Assembly (NCBI RefSeq): GCF_900108475.1
Contig: NZ_FNWO01000004.1
Coordinates: 124,001-188,000, forward strand
Origin: Magnetospirillum fulvum
GTDB lineage: Bacteria > Pseudomonadota > Alphaproteobacteria > Rhodospirillales > Magnetospirillaceae
Reading direction: 5' to 3'
DNA length: 64,000 nucleotides
In this document: piece after piece, positions 1 through 8,486 of the stretch
Layout of the letters: each line of letters opens with the position of its first letter
Position numbering within the stretch: the first letter of the stretch is position 1
The notes under the pieces: model-generated
Told to the model about the DNA's origin: nothing
Databases searched by the model: none
What the model saw: the letters and a program-made list of their open reading frames with translations, nothing else
Position numbers and translations under genes: made by a program

Positions 1-1
1 T

Positions 2-166
2 ATCGGCCGCGACGGTGTCCGCAGCACGCTGGGCGTACCCGGCAGCGGATTGTCCTATTCCGACCGGATTTCGCTGCGGCGGGGGGCGGCGCGGCCGTCG
101 GCGATCTCGATCGCGATCTTCGTTCTTGCCCTCGGACTGGCCGCGGCGACGCTGTTCTTCAAATAG
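2..166 (+). CDS. C-terminal end of a DUF4236 family protein (partial)
   Basis: This frame enters from the left edge and stops at TAG 164-166, leaving 54 residues. The fragment starts with a Gly-rich stretch (GVRSTLGVPGSGLSYS) that matches the conserved strands of DUF4236, a small bacterial domain of unknown function normally found at the N-terminus. A basic linker follows, then one hydrophobic segment of about 20 residues (AISIAIFVLALGLAAATLFF) next to the stop, so the protein is probably a small tail-anchored membrane protein. The start lies outside the window. The function is not known. Confidence 0.6.
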   Translation: MGRDGVRSTLGVPGSGLSYSDRISLRRGAARPSAISIAIFVLALGLAAATLFFK

Positions 167-170
167 AGCC

Positions 171-206
171 GACCCGGAATGATCCGGTTCCGGATCGTTC
201 CGGGTC
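171..206. terminator. Hairpin between convergent genes
   Basis: A 16-bp inverted repeat (gacccggaatgatccg / cggatcgttccgggtc, one G-U pair) with a 4-nt loop lies 5 bp after the DUF4236 stop and 20 bp before the end of the convergent minus-strand gene. There is no long T-run on either side. It is probably a bidirectional terminator or end-protecting hairpin. Confidence 0.55.
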
Positions 207-226
207 GGTATCATTTCGCCTGGGAT

Positions 227-910
227 TCAGGCCAGCAGGTCCAGCCGCGACGACGCGGTTTCCGCCGCCGCCGCCTGTCGCGCTGCTTCGGTGCGGCGGG
301 CCTCACGGGCGCGCTCCAACGCCTGTTCCAGCCAGTCGCGGACCGAATCGCGGGACGAGGTCCGGGCGCTTCCCGACCCGCTGGTGGTGGTGGTGAAGCC
401 GACGCTGGTGGCACTTCCGGCATAGGGGATGCCATCGACGGACGGGTTCTTGTCGCTGAGCGAGAACACCATTCCGGTCATCTGAATCTGGGTTGTCCCG
501 GTGCCGTCGGGCGAGCGGATCTGGACGGTCGGGCTTTCCAGTTCGCGACGCATCAGCCCCATCACCTTGGCGCGATAGGTCGGGTCCGAAGCCATCTTCG
601 CCAGGTTGTTGTCGTCGATGTAGAGCAGCGACTTGCCCTTGACCACATCGGACGGTTCGCTGGAAACCAGGGTGTAAGCGGGAAACTCTTCCTTCAACAT
701 CGCGACCATCTGATCGGTCGTCAGTGTCTTGGATTCGTCGGCGGCGAAGCGGGCGGCATAGGATTCGGTGTAACGCTGCCCGGCCTGGACGATCGCCTGG
801 GTCATCTGGTCGATCGAGCCATAGATCGTTCCGGACAGGCTCTGCTGAGCGGCGGAGGCGCTGCGACCGGACAGGGCGGTGGAGGAAAAGGGGGATGAGG
901 CAATTTGCAT
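227..910 (-). CDS. Conserved hypothetical protein
   Basis: The product is 227 residues and I do not recognise its family with certainty. It has a Ser/Ala-rich N-terminal stretch (residues 1-30) with no clear signal peptide. A mixed helical core covers about 30-150 and includes YGSIDQMTQAIVQAGQRYTE and a segment around EEFPAYTLVSSEPSDV. The C-terminus from about 185 is a charged, Ala/Arg-rich helix. The Ser/Thr/Gly linker at about 165-190 suggests two parts. Codon usage matches the neighbours and it stands alone on the minus strand, convergent with the DUF4236 gene. A role cannot be assigned. Confidence 0.6.
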   Translation of the reverse strand: MQIASSPFSSTALSGRSASAAQQSLSGTIYGSIDQMTQAIVQAGQRYTESYAARFAADESKTLTTDQMVAMLKEEFPAYTLVSSEPSDVVKGKSLLYIDDNNLAKMASDPTYRAKVMGLMRRELESPTVQIRSPDGTGTTQIQMTGMVFSLSDKNPSVDGIPYAGSATSVGFTTTTSGSGSARTSSRDSVRDWLEQALERAREARRTEAARQAAAAETASSRLDLLA

Positions 911-1086
911 CGGAATCTCCCGTCTTCAATTCTGAAGGGATGGGGTGTCCTCGGTCTTGACGCACTCAGGCCCGGACCATTCAAGTCCGTTCCCGAGGGT
1001 CGTGATGCAAACATATCACATTGGTGGTGTCAAAGTGTCCAAATTCGCGCGTAGCGCACCCGCGTCGATCCGGTTCGGACGAGCCC

Positions 1087-1908
1087 TCAATCGACCAGCA
1101 AGATGACGTGGCTGGCCTTGATCAGCGCCCAGGCGGGCTGGCCCGGAGCCAGGGCCAGTTCCTCGGCGCCGTCGCGGGTGATCACCGCCGTCAGCGAGCG
1201 TCCGCCGCCGACCTCCAGGGTGATTTCGGTGCTGACCGGCCCGTCCTCGCGGCTGACGACGGTGCCCTTGATCCGGTTGCGGGCCGACACCGATGGGCAG
1301 GTTTCGCCTGCGGCCAGGATTACGAACGATGCCTTGATCAGCGCCATCACCTCGCGACCGACCGCCAGCCCGAGATCCTCGACGCTTTCGCGCGTCACCA
1401 CGGCGGTCAGCGGAGTCGAATCGGTCAGGGCCAATACGATCTCGGTGCTGACCGTTCCGGGACGGATCTCCTCGACCCGGCAGCGATAGGCATTGCGGGC
1501 ACTGGTCTTCATGCCAAGACTCCACAGCAGGGTGAAGGGATCGGTCAGTCCGCCGACCGCGCCGGTCGCCAGCATCTCGGCCGCCAGCGACAATTTGTCT
1601 TCGAGCAGGCGGAAGGCGACGATCAGCGCCTCGCCATCCTCGGTCAGGGTGGCGCCCCCGCCCTTGCGGCCGCCGGTGCGCCCGACCACCGCCGGACGCG
1701 GCATCAGATTGTTGACGGCGTCCAGCGCATCCCAGGCCGCCTTGTAGCTGAGCCCGACCGCCTGCGCCGCCTTGGTGATGCTGCCATGGGTGCCGACCGC
1801 TTGCAGCAGGGCGATGCGGTCGCGCCCAACCAGCGAGCGGCGTCCGCCCCCCAGGGACAGCAGGGCTTCGACTTTGCCTTCGCTCACCGGACCCCCTCCG
1901 TTCGTCAT
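1087..1908 (-). CDS. modE: ModE-family molybdate-responsive transcriptional regulator
   Basis: The 273-residue product has the ModE layout. An N-terminal winged helix-turn-helix (about 25-90; RIALLQAVGTHGSITKAAQAVGLSYKAAW, quoted here only as its landmark, plus GGRKGGGATLTEDG) is followed by a linker helix and two TOBE (MopI) domains at about 130-200 and 205-272. Both TOBE domains carry the typical SARNxxxGxV / VSTEIxLxV signatures. Known ModE proteins bind molybdate through paired TOBE domains and repress molybdate uptake or adjust molybdoenzyme genes. No modABC genes are adjacent, so targets are elsewhere. The ATG at 1908 was chosen because it places the HTH at the usual distance. An AT-rich dyad (gactatatgac, about 1916-1926) just upstream could be an autoregulatory site, but this is a guess. 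Confidence 0.88.
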   Translation of the reverse strand: MTNGGGPVSEGKVEALLSLGGGRRSLVGRDRIALLQAVGTHGSITKAAQAVGLSYKAAWDALDAVNNLMPRPAVVGRTGGRKGGGATLTEDGEALIVAFRLLEDKLSLAAEMLATGAVGGLTDPFTLLWSLGMKTSARNAYRCRVEEIRPGTVSTEIVLALTDSTPLTAVVTRESVEDLGLAVGREVMALIKASFVILAAGETCPSVSARNRIKGTVVSREDGPVSTEITLEVGGGRSLTAVITRDGAEELALAPGQPAWALIKASHVILLVD

Positions 1909-2030
1909 GGGCTCCGACTATATGACGGCGGGGCGGCGAATGCATCCGTCAATCGCGGCGGCCCGTCTTGGCCTGCGAATGCAGTTCGCAAACGATGCGA
2001 GTCCGGATCGTTCCGAAAGCGATATGAAAC

Positions 2031-2723
2031 TTACCGCTCGATCCGGCCATCGACCAGATGAATCCGGCGGTCGGCGGTGTGGGCCAGCGCGCTGTCGTGG
2101 GTTACCACCACCACGCTGCGGCCCTGGGTGTGGGCGAGATCGCGAAAGATGTCGAACACCAGGGCGGCGGTGCGCGAATCCAGGTTGCCGGTCGGCTCGT
2201 CGGCGAGGATCAGCGGGGGATCGTTGGCCAGCGCACGGGCGATGGCGACCCGCTGGCGCTGACCGCCCGAGAGCTGCTCGGGCAGCTTGTCGCGATGGTC
2301 GCCCAGCTCCAACTGCTCCAGCAGTTCAGAGGCGCGGCGGCGGGCGGCGGCGCGGCCAAGCCGACCCAGCTTGCGGATTGGAATCTCGACATTGGCGAGG
2401 CAGGAAAATTCCGGCAACAGGAAGTGGAACTGGAACACAAAGCCGATCCGGGCCAGCCGCAGGTCGGCCAGCCGGTCGGGGCTGGACCCGGCGGTGTCCT
2501 CCCCCGCCAGCAACACCGTCCCGGCGGTGGGGCGGTCGAGCAGCCCCAGCAGATAGAGCAGCGAGGATTTGCCCGATCCCGACGGGCCGGTGACGGCAAC
2601 GAATTCGCCCGGCGCAATCGTGAGGTCGATGTCGCGGACCAGGGTCACCGGCACCGGTCCGGGCAACTCACGGGTCAGGGCGCGCGCCTCCAGCGCCAGA
2701 GCGGGGGAGGGGTCGCTCATCAT
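2031..2723 (-). CDS. LolD/MacB-type ABC transporter ATP-binding protein
   Basis: This is the energising subunit of a three-gene exporter. The 230-residue protein shows Walker A (GPSGSGKSS), Q-loop (FVFQFHFLLPEFS), ABC signature (LSGGQRQRVAIARAL), Walker B (LILADEPTGNLD) and the H-loop (VVVTHDSAL). Length and sequence fit the LolD/MacB subclass, which works with FtsX-type permeases. Its start overlaps the permease stop in an ATGATGA arrangement (ATG at 2723 or 2720), implying translational coupling. A longer in-frame opening upstream is the permease read in another frame and was rejected. With the neighbouring HlyD-like adaptor the system most resembles MacAB/DevBCA-type exporters; the substrate is unknown. 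Confidence 0.88.
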   Translation of the reverse strand: MMSDPSPALALEARALTRELPGPVPVTLVRDIDLTIAPGEFVAVTGPSGSGKSSLLYLLGLLDRPTAGTVLLAGEDTAGSSPDRLADLRLARIGFVFQFHFLLPEFSCLANVEIPIRKLGRLGRAAARRRASELLEQLELGDHRDKLPEQLSGGQRQRVAIARALANDPPLILADEPTGNLDSRTAALVFDIFRDLAHTQGRSVVVVTHDSALAHTADRRIHLVDGRIER

Positions 2724-3970
2724 CCAGCCCCCCGGACGATATCGACCGGGTTCAGGCGGCTGGCGCGGCGGGCGGGCAGCCATGCCGCCAGTGCCGCCGA
2801 CAGCACCGCCATCCCGCCGCTGATCAGATAATGGCGGGGCGAGCGGAACAGCACGAAGCCCTGGGCCTTGACGAAGCCCTCCATCTCGAATTTCAGCGAG
2901 GCCATGAACTCGATCAGCATCCAGCCGATCAGCCAGCCGATCAGGGTGCCGACCACGCCGACGATCAGCCCCTCCATCACGAACACCAGCCGGACGTCGC
3001 TGTCGCGAAAGCCCATCGACTTCATGATGCCGATGTCGCGGGTCTTTTCGAACACGACGGTCGAGATCACGTTGAAGATGCCAAAGCAGGCGACGATCAG
3101 GATCGCGCTGACGGTCGGATACATGATCGCGTTCTGAATCACGTAGATGCTGAGCACGTTGCGCGACTGCTCCTGCCACGGTTCGGCGCGATAGCCGAAC
3201 TGCCGCTCGATCCGGCCAGCCAGCGGCCCGGCCTGTTCGACGTCGTCCAAGCGGATTTTCAGCCGGTTGATGACGTTGGGGCGGTTTTGCAGCACCTGCG
3301 CCTTTTTCAGCAGGACATAGGTGTCGAAATTGTCGAGCACGGTGATGCCGCTCGAAAACAGCGCGACCACCTTCATCTTCATCATCACCCCGGCGGGCGA
3401 GACGACATTGATCAGATCGTCCTTGCGGATGCCCGCCTTCTTCGCCACCCCTTCGCCCAGGATGATCGCGTTCGAGGTGGTGTAGAGCGAATCGAGCGTC
3501 CCCGACAGCAAGTCCTTCTCGATATGAGTGACCTTGCGTTCCTGGTCGGGGGTGATCCCGATGATGTTGACCGAAATGTCCTTGCCGCCGAAATGGATCA
3601 GCCCGTTGCCCGATAAAGCCGGGGCCACATGCAGGCCGGGGGTCTCCTCCAGCGTCGCCAGCATGTTGCGGGCTCCGCGCAGGCCTCTTGTCTCCTCGCG
3701 CGGCTTCAGGCTGTGCAGCAGCACCGCGCCGTCGGGATAGGCCCGTTCGACCGGCTGGCGCGGCGGCTGGCGCACATCGTCCATCACGATGATATGGGGC
3801 TGGATGTCGATGATCCGCGAGATGAAATCGCGCTGGAAGCCCTGGAGCATCGCCGAGATCGCGATAAAGAACGCGACGCCCAGCGTCACCCCCAGCAGCG
3901 ACACCAGGGTCTGGCGGCGGCGGTGGAGCAGGTGCCGAAGCGCGATGTCGAGCGCGAGCGGCAGTGCCAT
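2720..3970 (-). CDS. FtsX/MacB-like ABC exporter permease
   Basis: A 416-residue inner-membrane permease. It has one N-terminal membrane segment (about 20-45; LVSLLGVTLGVAFFIAIS), a large periplasmic MacB_PCD-type domain (about 50-270), and three C-terminal membrane segments (about 280-400) forming the FtsX domain, with the family landmark FEKTRDIGIMKSMGF. This 1+3 topology is typical of MacB/LolC/LolE permeases, which act by mechanotransmission rather than classical transport. It follows the adaptor gene by 1 bp and overlaps the ATPase gene, so the three are one operon read on the minus strand. It lacks a fused nucleotide-binding domain, unlike MacB itself. The substrate cannot be read from the sequence. 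Confidence 0.87.
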   Translation of the reverse strand: MALPLALDIALRHLLHRRRQTLVSLLGVTLGVAFFIAISAMLQGFQRDFISRIIDIQPHIIVMDDVRQPPRQPVERAYPDGAVLLHSLKPREETRGLRGARNMLATLEETPGLHVAPALSGNGLIHFGGKDISVNIIGITPDQERKVTHIEKDLLSGTLDSLYTTSNAIILGEGVAKKAGIRKDDLINVVSPAGVMMKMKVVALFSSGITVLDNFDTYVLLKKAQVLQNRPNVINRLKIRLDDVEQAGPLAGRIERQFGYRAEPWQEQSRNVLSIYVIQNAIMYPTVSAILIVACFGIFNVISTVVFEKTRDIGIMKSMGFRDSDVRLVFVMEGLIVGVVGTLIGWLIGWMLIEFMASLKFEMEGFVKAQGFVLFRSPRHYLISGGMAVLSAALAAWLPARRASRLNPVDIVRGAG

Positions 3971-3971
3971 C

Positions 3972-4979
3972 CTATTTGGCCCGGACCCGGTCGCCCGCTT
4001 TCAGTCCGGGCGGCGGCGCGGCGACGACGACATCGTCGGGGCCAAGCCCGCTTGCGATCTCGACGACGGTGCGGCCGCGAATGCCCAGCGTGACCGGGCG
4101 CAGCCGGGCCTCGCCATTCTCGATCGTCATCACCTTGCCGTCGAGCAGGGCGGTGGCGGGCAGCAATTGGGCGCCGGTCCTTTCGGCGACGATGATGTTG
4201 ATCTCGGTGGTCATCCCGATCAGCAACGGGCTGTCATCGGGCAGGATCACCCGGACGCGAAAGGTCTTGTTGATCGGATCGCCCTTCGGCGTGATGCGAT
4301 CGACCCGCGCTTCCAGCACCCGGTCGATGAAGGCGTCGGCCTTGATCAGCACCTTCTGCCCGACATGGACGCGGGCGATGTCTTCCTCATCGACCTCGGC
4401 GGTGATCCGGAGCGGTTTGGGCGCGCCGACCCAGAACAGCGCATCCTTGATTTCGGCCAGTTCGCCGATTTCGCCGTCGCGGCGCAGCACGATGCCGTCG
4501 ATCGGCGCGGTGACCATCAGGTCGGAGCGGCGCTGGCGGGCGGCGTTGATCGTTGCCACCACCTGTTCGTACTCGCTGCGCGATTTCTGGGCGGATTCAC
4601 GCGGGCGGATGCCGCTGTTGGCCAGACTGGCGGCGCGCTCCATCTCTTCGCGCCAATAGGCGGCCTTGGCCTCCAGTTCGGCGATCTTGGCCCGCGCCTC
4701 GCGGTCGTCGAGCCGGGCCAGCGGCTGGCCCTCGCGCACCCGGTCGCCCTCGCGCACCAGGATTTCGGCGATCCGTCCCGGCATCACCGGGGCGATCCGC
4801 GCCCACTTTTCCGGCTCGACCGTGCCGGTGGCATAGATCGCCTCGACCGCCGGTCCCTGGCGCAAGCGGACGGTTTCGACCTCGGTGCCGCCGCCCTGCT
4901 GCCATGCCCAGGCCCCGCCGCCCGCCAGGGCAAGCAGCAGCAGAAGCGCGGGCAGGCGTGACAGGATGCGGCGCGACAT
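3972..4979 (-). CDS. HlyD/MacA-like periplasmic adaptor (membrane fusion protein)
   Basis: First gene of the exporter operon; 335 residues from the ATG at 4979. The N-terminus has a basic stretch and one hydrophobic anchor (LPALLLLLALAGGGAWAW). A biotinyl-lipoyl-like half (VEPEKWARIAPVMPGRIAEI, about 55-75) is next, followed by a helical hairpin (about 90-150) and the second lipoyl half (LMVTAPIDGIVLRRDGEIGE), then a beta-barrel and membrane-proximal domain. This is the adaptor fold that links an inner-membrane pump to an outer-membrane channel. No TolC-like gene is adjacent. The ATG at 4979 was preferred to upstream alternatives because it puts the anchor at the N-terminus. Confidence 0.86.
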   Translation of the reverse strand: MSRRILSRLPALLLLLALAGGGAWAWQQGGGTEVETVRLRQGPAVEAIYATGTVEPEKWARIAPVMPGRIAEILVREGDRVREGQPLARLDDREARAKIAELEAKAAYWREEMERAASLANSGIRPRESAQKSRSEYEQVVATINAARQRRSDLMVTAPIDGIVLRRDGEIGELAEIKDALFWVGAPKPLRITAEVDEEDIARVHVGQKVLIKADAFIDRVLEARVDRITPKGDPINKTFRVRVILPDDSPLLIGMTTEINIIVAERTGAQLLPATALLDGKVMTIENGEARLRPVTLGIRGRTVVEIASGLGPDDVVVAAPPPGLKAGDRVRAK

Positions 4980-5077
4980 CAGGACTCCAATTGTATCGCT
5001 GGGCCAAATTGGCCCCGCTATTGCCCCTCGCCGGGCGCCCGCCTCCGCGGGCTTGGCCGCCGCCGCAATGGCGGCTT

Positions 5078-5105
5078 GAGACCGGCGAAAGGGATCGCCG
5101 GTCTC
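5078..5105. terminator. Hairpin downstream of bioA
   Basis: A perfect 10-bp inverted repeat (gagaccggcg / cgccggtctc) with an 8-nt loop lies 14 bp past the bioA stop, between the biotin operon and the exporter operon (both minus strand). There is no clear T-run, so termination is only likely, not shown. Confidence 0.5.
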
Positions 5106-5119
5106 ATAGAAACGCGACC

Positions 5120-6448
5120 CTATCCGGCCAGTTCGGCGAGGATCTGGCCGATCCCGTCCCAGGCCCGGTGCAACTCTTCGTCGCTGAGGCAGTAAGGGGG
5201 CAGAAGGTAAAGCACATTGCCCAGCGGCCGCAACAGAAGCCCACGATCGAATGCGGCGGCCTTTAGGCGCGGGCCGATTGCCGCGCCATAGCCGCTGCCG
5301 CCGCTGCCCCCGACATCGAACGCGGCGATGGTGCCGCACAGCCGGGTCCGGGAGATATCGGCGCGGGTGGCGAGATCGTCAAGCCGGGCGCGGTGTATTG
5401 CCTCGATCGCGGCCCGCCGCGCGCTGCACGCGTCGCTTAACAGCAGGTCGAGCGAGGCCAGACCGGCGGCGCAGCCCAGCGGGTTGGCGGTGTAGGAATG
5501 GCCGTGCAGGAAGGCGCGGTCGAGATCGGGGCCGAGAAACTCGCGATAGATTTCTTCGCGCGCCACCGTCAGCGCCATCGCCAGGAACCCGCCGGTCAGC
5601 CCCTTCGACAGGCAGACCAGATCGGGGACGATCCCGGCTTTCTGACAGGCGAAGATCGGTCCGGTGCGGCCAAAGCCGGTCATTACTTCGTCGAAGATCA
5701 GCAACGCGCCCTCGGCCCGGACCCGTTCGGCCAGCGCGGCCAGGAAGGCGGGGCGGCACATCCGCATCCCGCCCGCGCCCTGGATCAACGGTTCGATCAG
5801 CACCGCCGCGACCCGGCCGGGCTTGGCCGCGAACAGCCGGTCGAGCGCGTCCAGCGATGCGGCTTCCTTGGCCGCGACGGCGTCATCGCCGTCCCAGGTG
5901 GCGGGAAACGGCACCGTCTCGACCGGGAACAGCATTCCCTTCCAGGCGGAGAAGAAGCCCGACGAATGCCCGGCCGACATCGCGCCGACGGTGTCGCCGT
6001 GATAGCCGCCCTCGAAGCCGACGAACAGGTCGCGACCGGCAATGCCGCGATTGCTCCAGAATTGCAGCGACAGCTTCATCGCCACCTCGACGGCGGTCGA
6101 GCCGTCATCGGAATAGAACACCCGGTCGAGATCGCCGGGCAGCAAGGCCGCGACGCGGGCCGCCAGCTCCGCCGCCGGGGCGTGGGTGAAATCGGCGAAG
6201 ATCACCTGTTCCATCGTCGCCGCCTGCTGCGCGATCGCGGCGGCGATGGCGGGATGGCCGTGGCCGTGCAGATTGACCCACCACGACGACACCAGATCGA
6301 GATAGGTCCGTCCGTCGGCGGCGGTGATCGAAGCACCCTTGGCCGACGCGGCCAGGATCGGCGGGCGGGCGGCGGCGGCCTGGGTGAAGGGATGCCAGAC
6401 GTGACGGGCGTCAAGCGCCAGAAGCTGTTCGGGACTCATCGGCTGCAC
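5120..6448 (-). CDS. bioA: Adenosylmethionine-8-amino-7-oxononanoate aminotransferase
   Basis: BioA converts KAPA to DAPA using S-adenosylmethionine as amino donor, in the cytoplasm with PLP. The 442-residue length is normal. Landmarks are the N-terminal HVWHPFTQ (substrate entry), SSWWVNLHGHGHP, the PLP phosphate-binding YSDDGSTAVEVAMKL, FEGGYHGDT, the aspartate in LLIFDEVMTGFGRTG, and the Schiff-base lysine in CLSKGLTGG. The WVN/HPFT residues distinguish BioA from other class III aminotransferases. It is the last gene of the bioF-H-C-D-A run, 15 bp after bioD. Confidence 0.95.
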   Translation of the reverse strand: MQPMSPEQLLALDARHVWHPFTQAAAARPPILAASAKGASITAADGRTYLDLVSSWWVNLHGHGHPAIAAAIAQQAATMEQVIFADFTHAPAAELAARVAALLPGDLDRVFYSDDGSTAVEVAMKLSLQFWSNRGIAGRDLFVGFEGGYHGDTVGAMSAGHSSGFFSAWKGMLFPVETVPFPATWDGDDAVAAKEAASLDALDRLFAAKPGRVAAVLIEPLIQGAGGMRMCRPAFLAALAERVRAEGALLIFDEVMTGFGRTGPIFACQKAGIVPDLVCLSKGLTGGFLAMALTVAREEIYREFLGPDLDRAFLHGHSYTANPLGCAAGLASLDLLLSDACSARRAAIEAIHRARLDDLATRADISRTRLCGTIAAFDVGGSGGSGYGAAIGPRLKAAAFDRGLLLRPLGNVLYLLPPYCLSDEELHRAWDGIGQILAELAG

Positions 6449-6463
6449 CTCGGGGGGACGGGA

Positions 6464-7078
6464 TCAGGATGGACAGGCAAAGGCGGGCGGCGGCAGGCTT
6501 TCCAGCATCGCCCGGGTCACGGCGGGCAGCGGCTGAATCTCGGCCAGCACCGGGACGCCGCCGAAATGCTCGATCGCCTGACGGTTGGCCGGGTTGCGCT
6601 GGCCGTTCATCACGACGCCGAGCAGCGGAATCCGCCGCCGCCGCAACACTTCGAGCGTCAGCAAGGTGTGGTTGATCGTGCCCAGGCCAGAGCGGGCCAC
6701 CACCAGCACCGGCAGGCCGAGCCGGGCGATCAGATCGGCCATCAGCGCGGTTTCGTTGATCGGCACCATCGCGCCGCCAGCCCCTTCAATCACCAGCGGC
6801 TTGTCGGTTTCGGGCAGAACCAGCGCCGACAGATCGATCCGGCGCCGTTCCCGCCGTGCCGCCTCGTGCGGCGATAGCGGAGCCTGCAACTCGATCGCCG
6901 AGGGGATGATCTCGACCGAAGGCGCCATCCGCGCCACCCAGGCGGGGTCGGTGCCCTCGGTCATCCCGGACTGGATCGGCTTCCAATAGGCGGCCTGCCA
7001 GCCCCGCGCCAGCCAGGCCGAGACCAGGGTCTTGCCGATGCCGGTATCGGTGCCGGTGACGAACACGCCGCGTGTCAT
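6464..7078 (-). CDS. bioD: Dethiobiotin synthetase
   Basis: BioD closes the ureido ring of DAPA with CO2 and ATP to give dethiobiotin. The 204-residue protein starts with the P-loop GTDTGIGKT at about residues 8-16, continues with the substrate region YWKPIQSGM, and has the conserved EGAGGAMVPI loop near residue 105. The ATG at 7078 overlaps the bioC stop (ATGA), which fixes the start; a much longer frame upstream is only bioC read out of frame. It sits between bioC and bioA on the minus strand. Confidence 0.94.
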   Translation of the reverse strand: MTRGVFVTGTDTGIGKTLVSAWLARGWQAAYWKPIQSGMTEGTDPAWVARMAPSVEIIPSAIELQAPLSPHEAARRERRRIDLSALVLPETDKPLVIEGAGGAMVPINETALMADLIARLGLPVLVVARSGLGTINHTLLTLEVLRRRRIPLLGVVMNGQRNPANRQAIEHFGGVPVLAEIQPLPAVTRAMLESLPPPAFACPS

Positions 7079-7857
7079 GATGGAATCCCGTTTCTGGTAA
7101 AGCTCACAGTATGAATCGTCCAACTGATCGGGCAGGGGGCACCCAGCCGGGCGATCACCCGGCGCAATTGTCCGGGCGACAGCGGCCGGTGGCCGGGACG
7201 CGGCACCGCCGCCCCCAACGTCGCCAGGGTGCGGGCAAAGCTCAGCCCGTCGGGGTGGGTCTCGATCACTGTCTCGCTGTCGATCCTCCCCACCCCGCCC
7301 GACGGCAGGATCGCCCGCAACGTCTCGGCATCGGGGAAGGCGGGGGTTCCCGGCTCCAACCCCAGGGCGCGGTGGGCGTCTTGCCATTCGACAAAGCTGC
7401 CCGCGCCGGGCAGGGTCAGCACCAAGCGCCCGCCCGGAGCCAGAAGCCGGGCCAGACCGGCCAGGGCGTGGGGCAGATCGGAAAACCATTGTGCCGCCAG
7501 CGACGAGACGATCAACCCGACCGAACCCTCGGCCAGGGTCGGCGCTTCGGCGTCCATCGCGGCGAAGTCGAGGCGGGGATCGGCCCCCAACGCGGCCTGG
7601 GCGCGGGCGACCATCGCCGGGCTGAGATCGGTGGCAAGAATCTCGGCCTCGTCCCCCAGAACCGCCCGCAGATGGCGAGTCAGCAGGCCGGTGCCGCAGC
7701 CGACTTCCAGCACGCTGGCGCCTTTGGGCAGCGGGGGCAGGGCGGCCAGCCGGGCCGCCAGCCGTTCGGCAATTCGCTCCTGGAATCCGGCGGCGGTGTC
7801 GTAGCCAGAGGCAGCGGCGGAAAAAGCCTGTAAAATCCGCTGTTTGCGGGAGGTCAT
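7075..7857 (-). CDS. bioC: Malonyl-ACP O-methyltransferase
   Basis: BioC methylates malonyl-ACP with S-adenosylmethionine, disguising it so fatty-acid enzymes can build the pimeloyl chain. The 260-residue protein begins with the family helix (KQRILQAFSAAASGYDTAA) and carries SAM motif I (VLEVGCGTGLLTRHL, about 45-60), motif II around ATDLSPAMV, and the post-motif LAAQWFSDLPHAL, close to the usual LAVQWCxD of BioC. Its ATG at 7857 overlaps the bioH stop at 7854 and its stop overlaps bioD, so expression is probably coupled. The context makes BioC firm over a generic methyltransferase. Confidence 0.92.
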   Translation of the reverse strand: MTSRKQRILQAFSAAASGYDTAAGFQERIAERLAARLAALPPLPKGASVLEVGCGTGLLTRHLRAVLGDEAEILATDLSPAMVARAQAALGADPRLDFAAMDAEAPTLAEGSVGLIVSSLAAQWFSDLPHALAGLARLLAPGGRLVLTLPGAGSFVEWQDAHRALGLEPGTPAFPDAETLRAILPSGGVGRIDSETVIETHPDGLSFARTLATLGAAVPRPGHRPLSPGQLRRVIARLGAPCPISWTIHTVSFTRNGIPS

Positions 7858-8486
7858 TGCAAGCGGGCCGCAAACTGCCTGAGATGGGTGGCGACCCAAT
7901 CGGGATGGGTCAGCGGCAACAGATGCCCGCCGCGTTCGGCCAGGATCAGCTCGTGGGCGGCAAAGACGGCGCGGCTCATCGATTCCGGCACGATCACATC
8001 GGCGGTTCCGGCCAGCGCCATCACCGGGCAATCGAGCGCGGCCAGCGCCGGGCGCTCGTCGCAGGTGGCCAGCCAGTCCAGCGCCTCGCCCAGCGGCCCC
8101 GGCTGCAATCCCGACAGATCGGCGTCGGCGATGCCGCAGCGATTGAGGAATTCGGCGGTGACGGCGTGGGGTTCCTCGCCAAAGCGGGTCTGCATCCGCC
8201 CGACCATCCGGGGCGACACGCCGTCGACAAAGGCGGCGGAGCGGGTGAAGCAGGGAAAGGCATTGACCGCCAGCACTCCGGCCCACGGGCGCGGCACGTT
8301 GGCCAAGGCCCAGGCCAGCCCCATCGAATGGGCCACCACCAGCGGGCGGCGCAGCGAGGGACGATCGGGACGGCCGCTGAAGCCGAGATCGACGCTGCGC
8401 ACCGGGAAATCGGTCAGACGGTCGCGCAGAGGTTCCCAGAACCCGGCATCGAAGGCCCAGCCATGAACGAACAGCAGGGGAATCAA
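7854..8486 (-). CDS. bioH: Pimeloyl-ACP methyl ester carboxylesterase (BioH-like)
   Basis: The 210-residue alpha/beta hydrolase should remove the methyl group from pimeloyl-ACP methyl ester after chain building. Seen in sequence: an oxyanion-loop HGWAFDAGFW near residue 8, the nucleophile in VVAHSMGLAW (about Ser75), an acid in ALAGTADVIVP, and the catalytic histidine in RGGHLLPLTHPDW. It is shorter than E. coli BioH (256 residues), mostly in the cap region, so it could belong to one of the alternative BioH-like esterases (BioG, BioV and similar). Placement between bioF and bioC with ATGA overlaps on both sides supports the biotin role. Confidence 0.85.
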   Translation of the reverse strand: MIPLLFVHGWAFDAGFWEPLRDRLTDFPVRSVDLGFSGRPDRPSLRRPLVVAHSMGLAWALANVPRPWAGVLAVNAFPCFTRSAAFVDGVSPRMVGRMQTRFGEEPHAVTAEFLNRCGIADADLSGLQPGPLGEALDWLATCDERPALAALDCPVMALAGTADVIVPESMSRAVFAAHELILAERGGHLLPLTHPDWVATHLRQFAARLQ

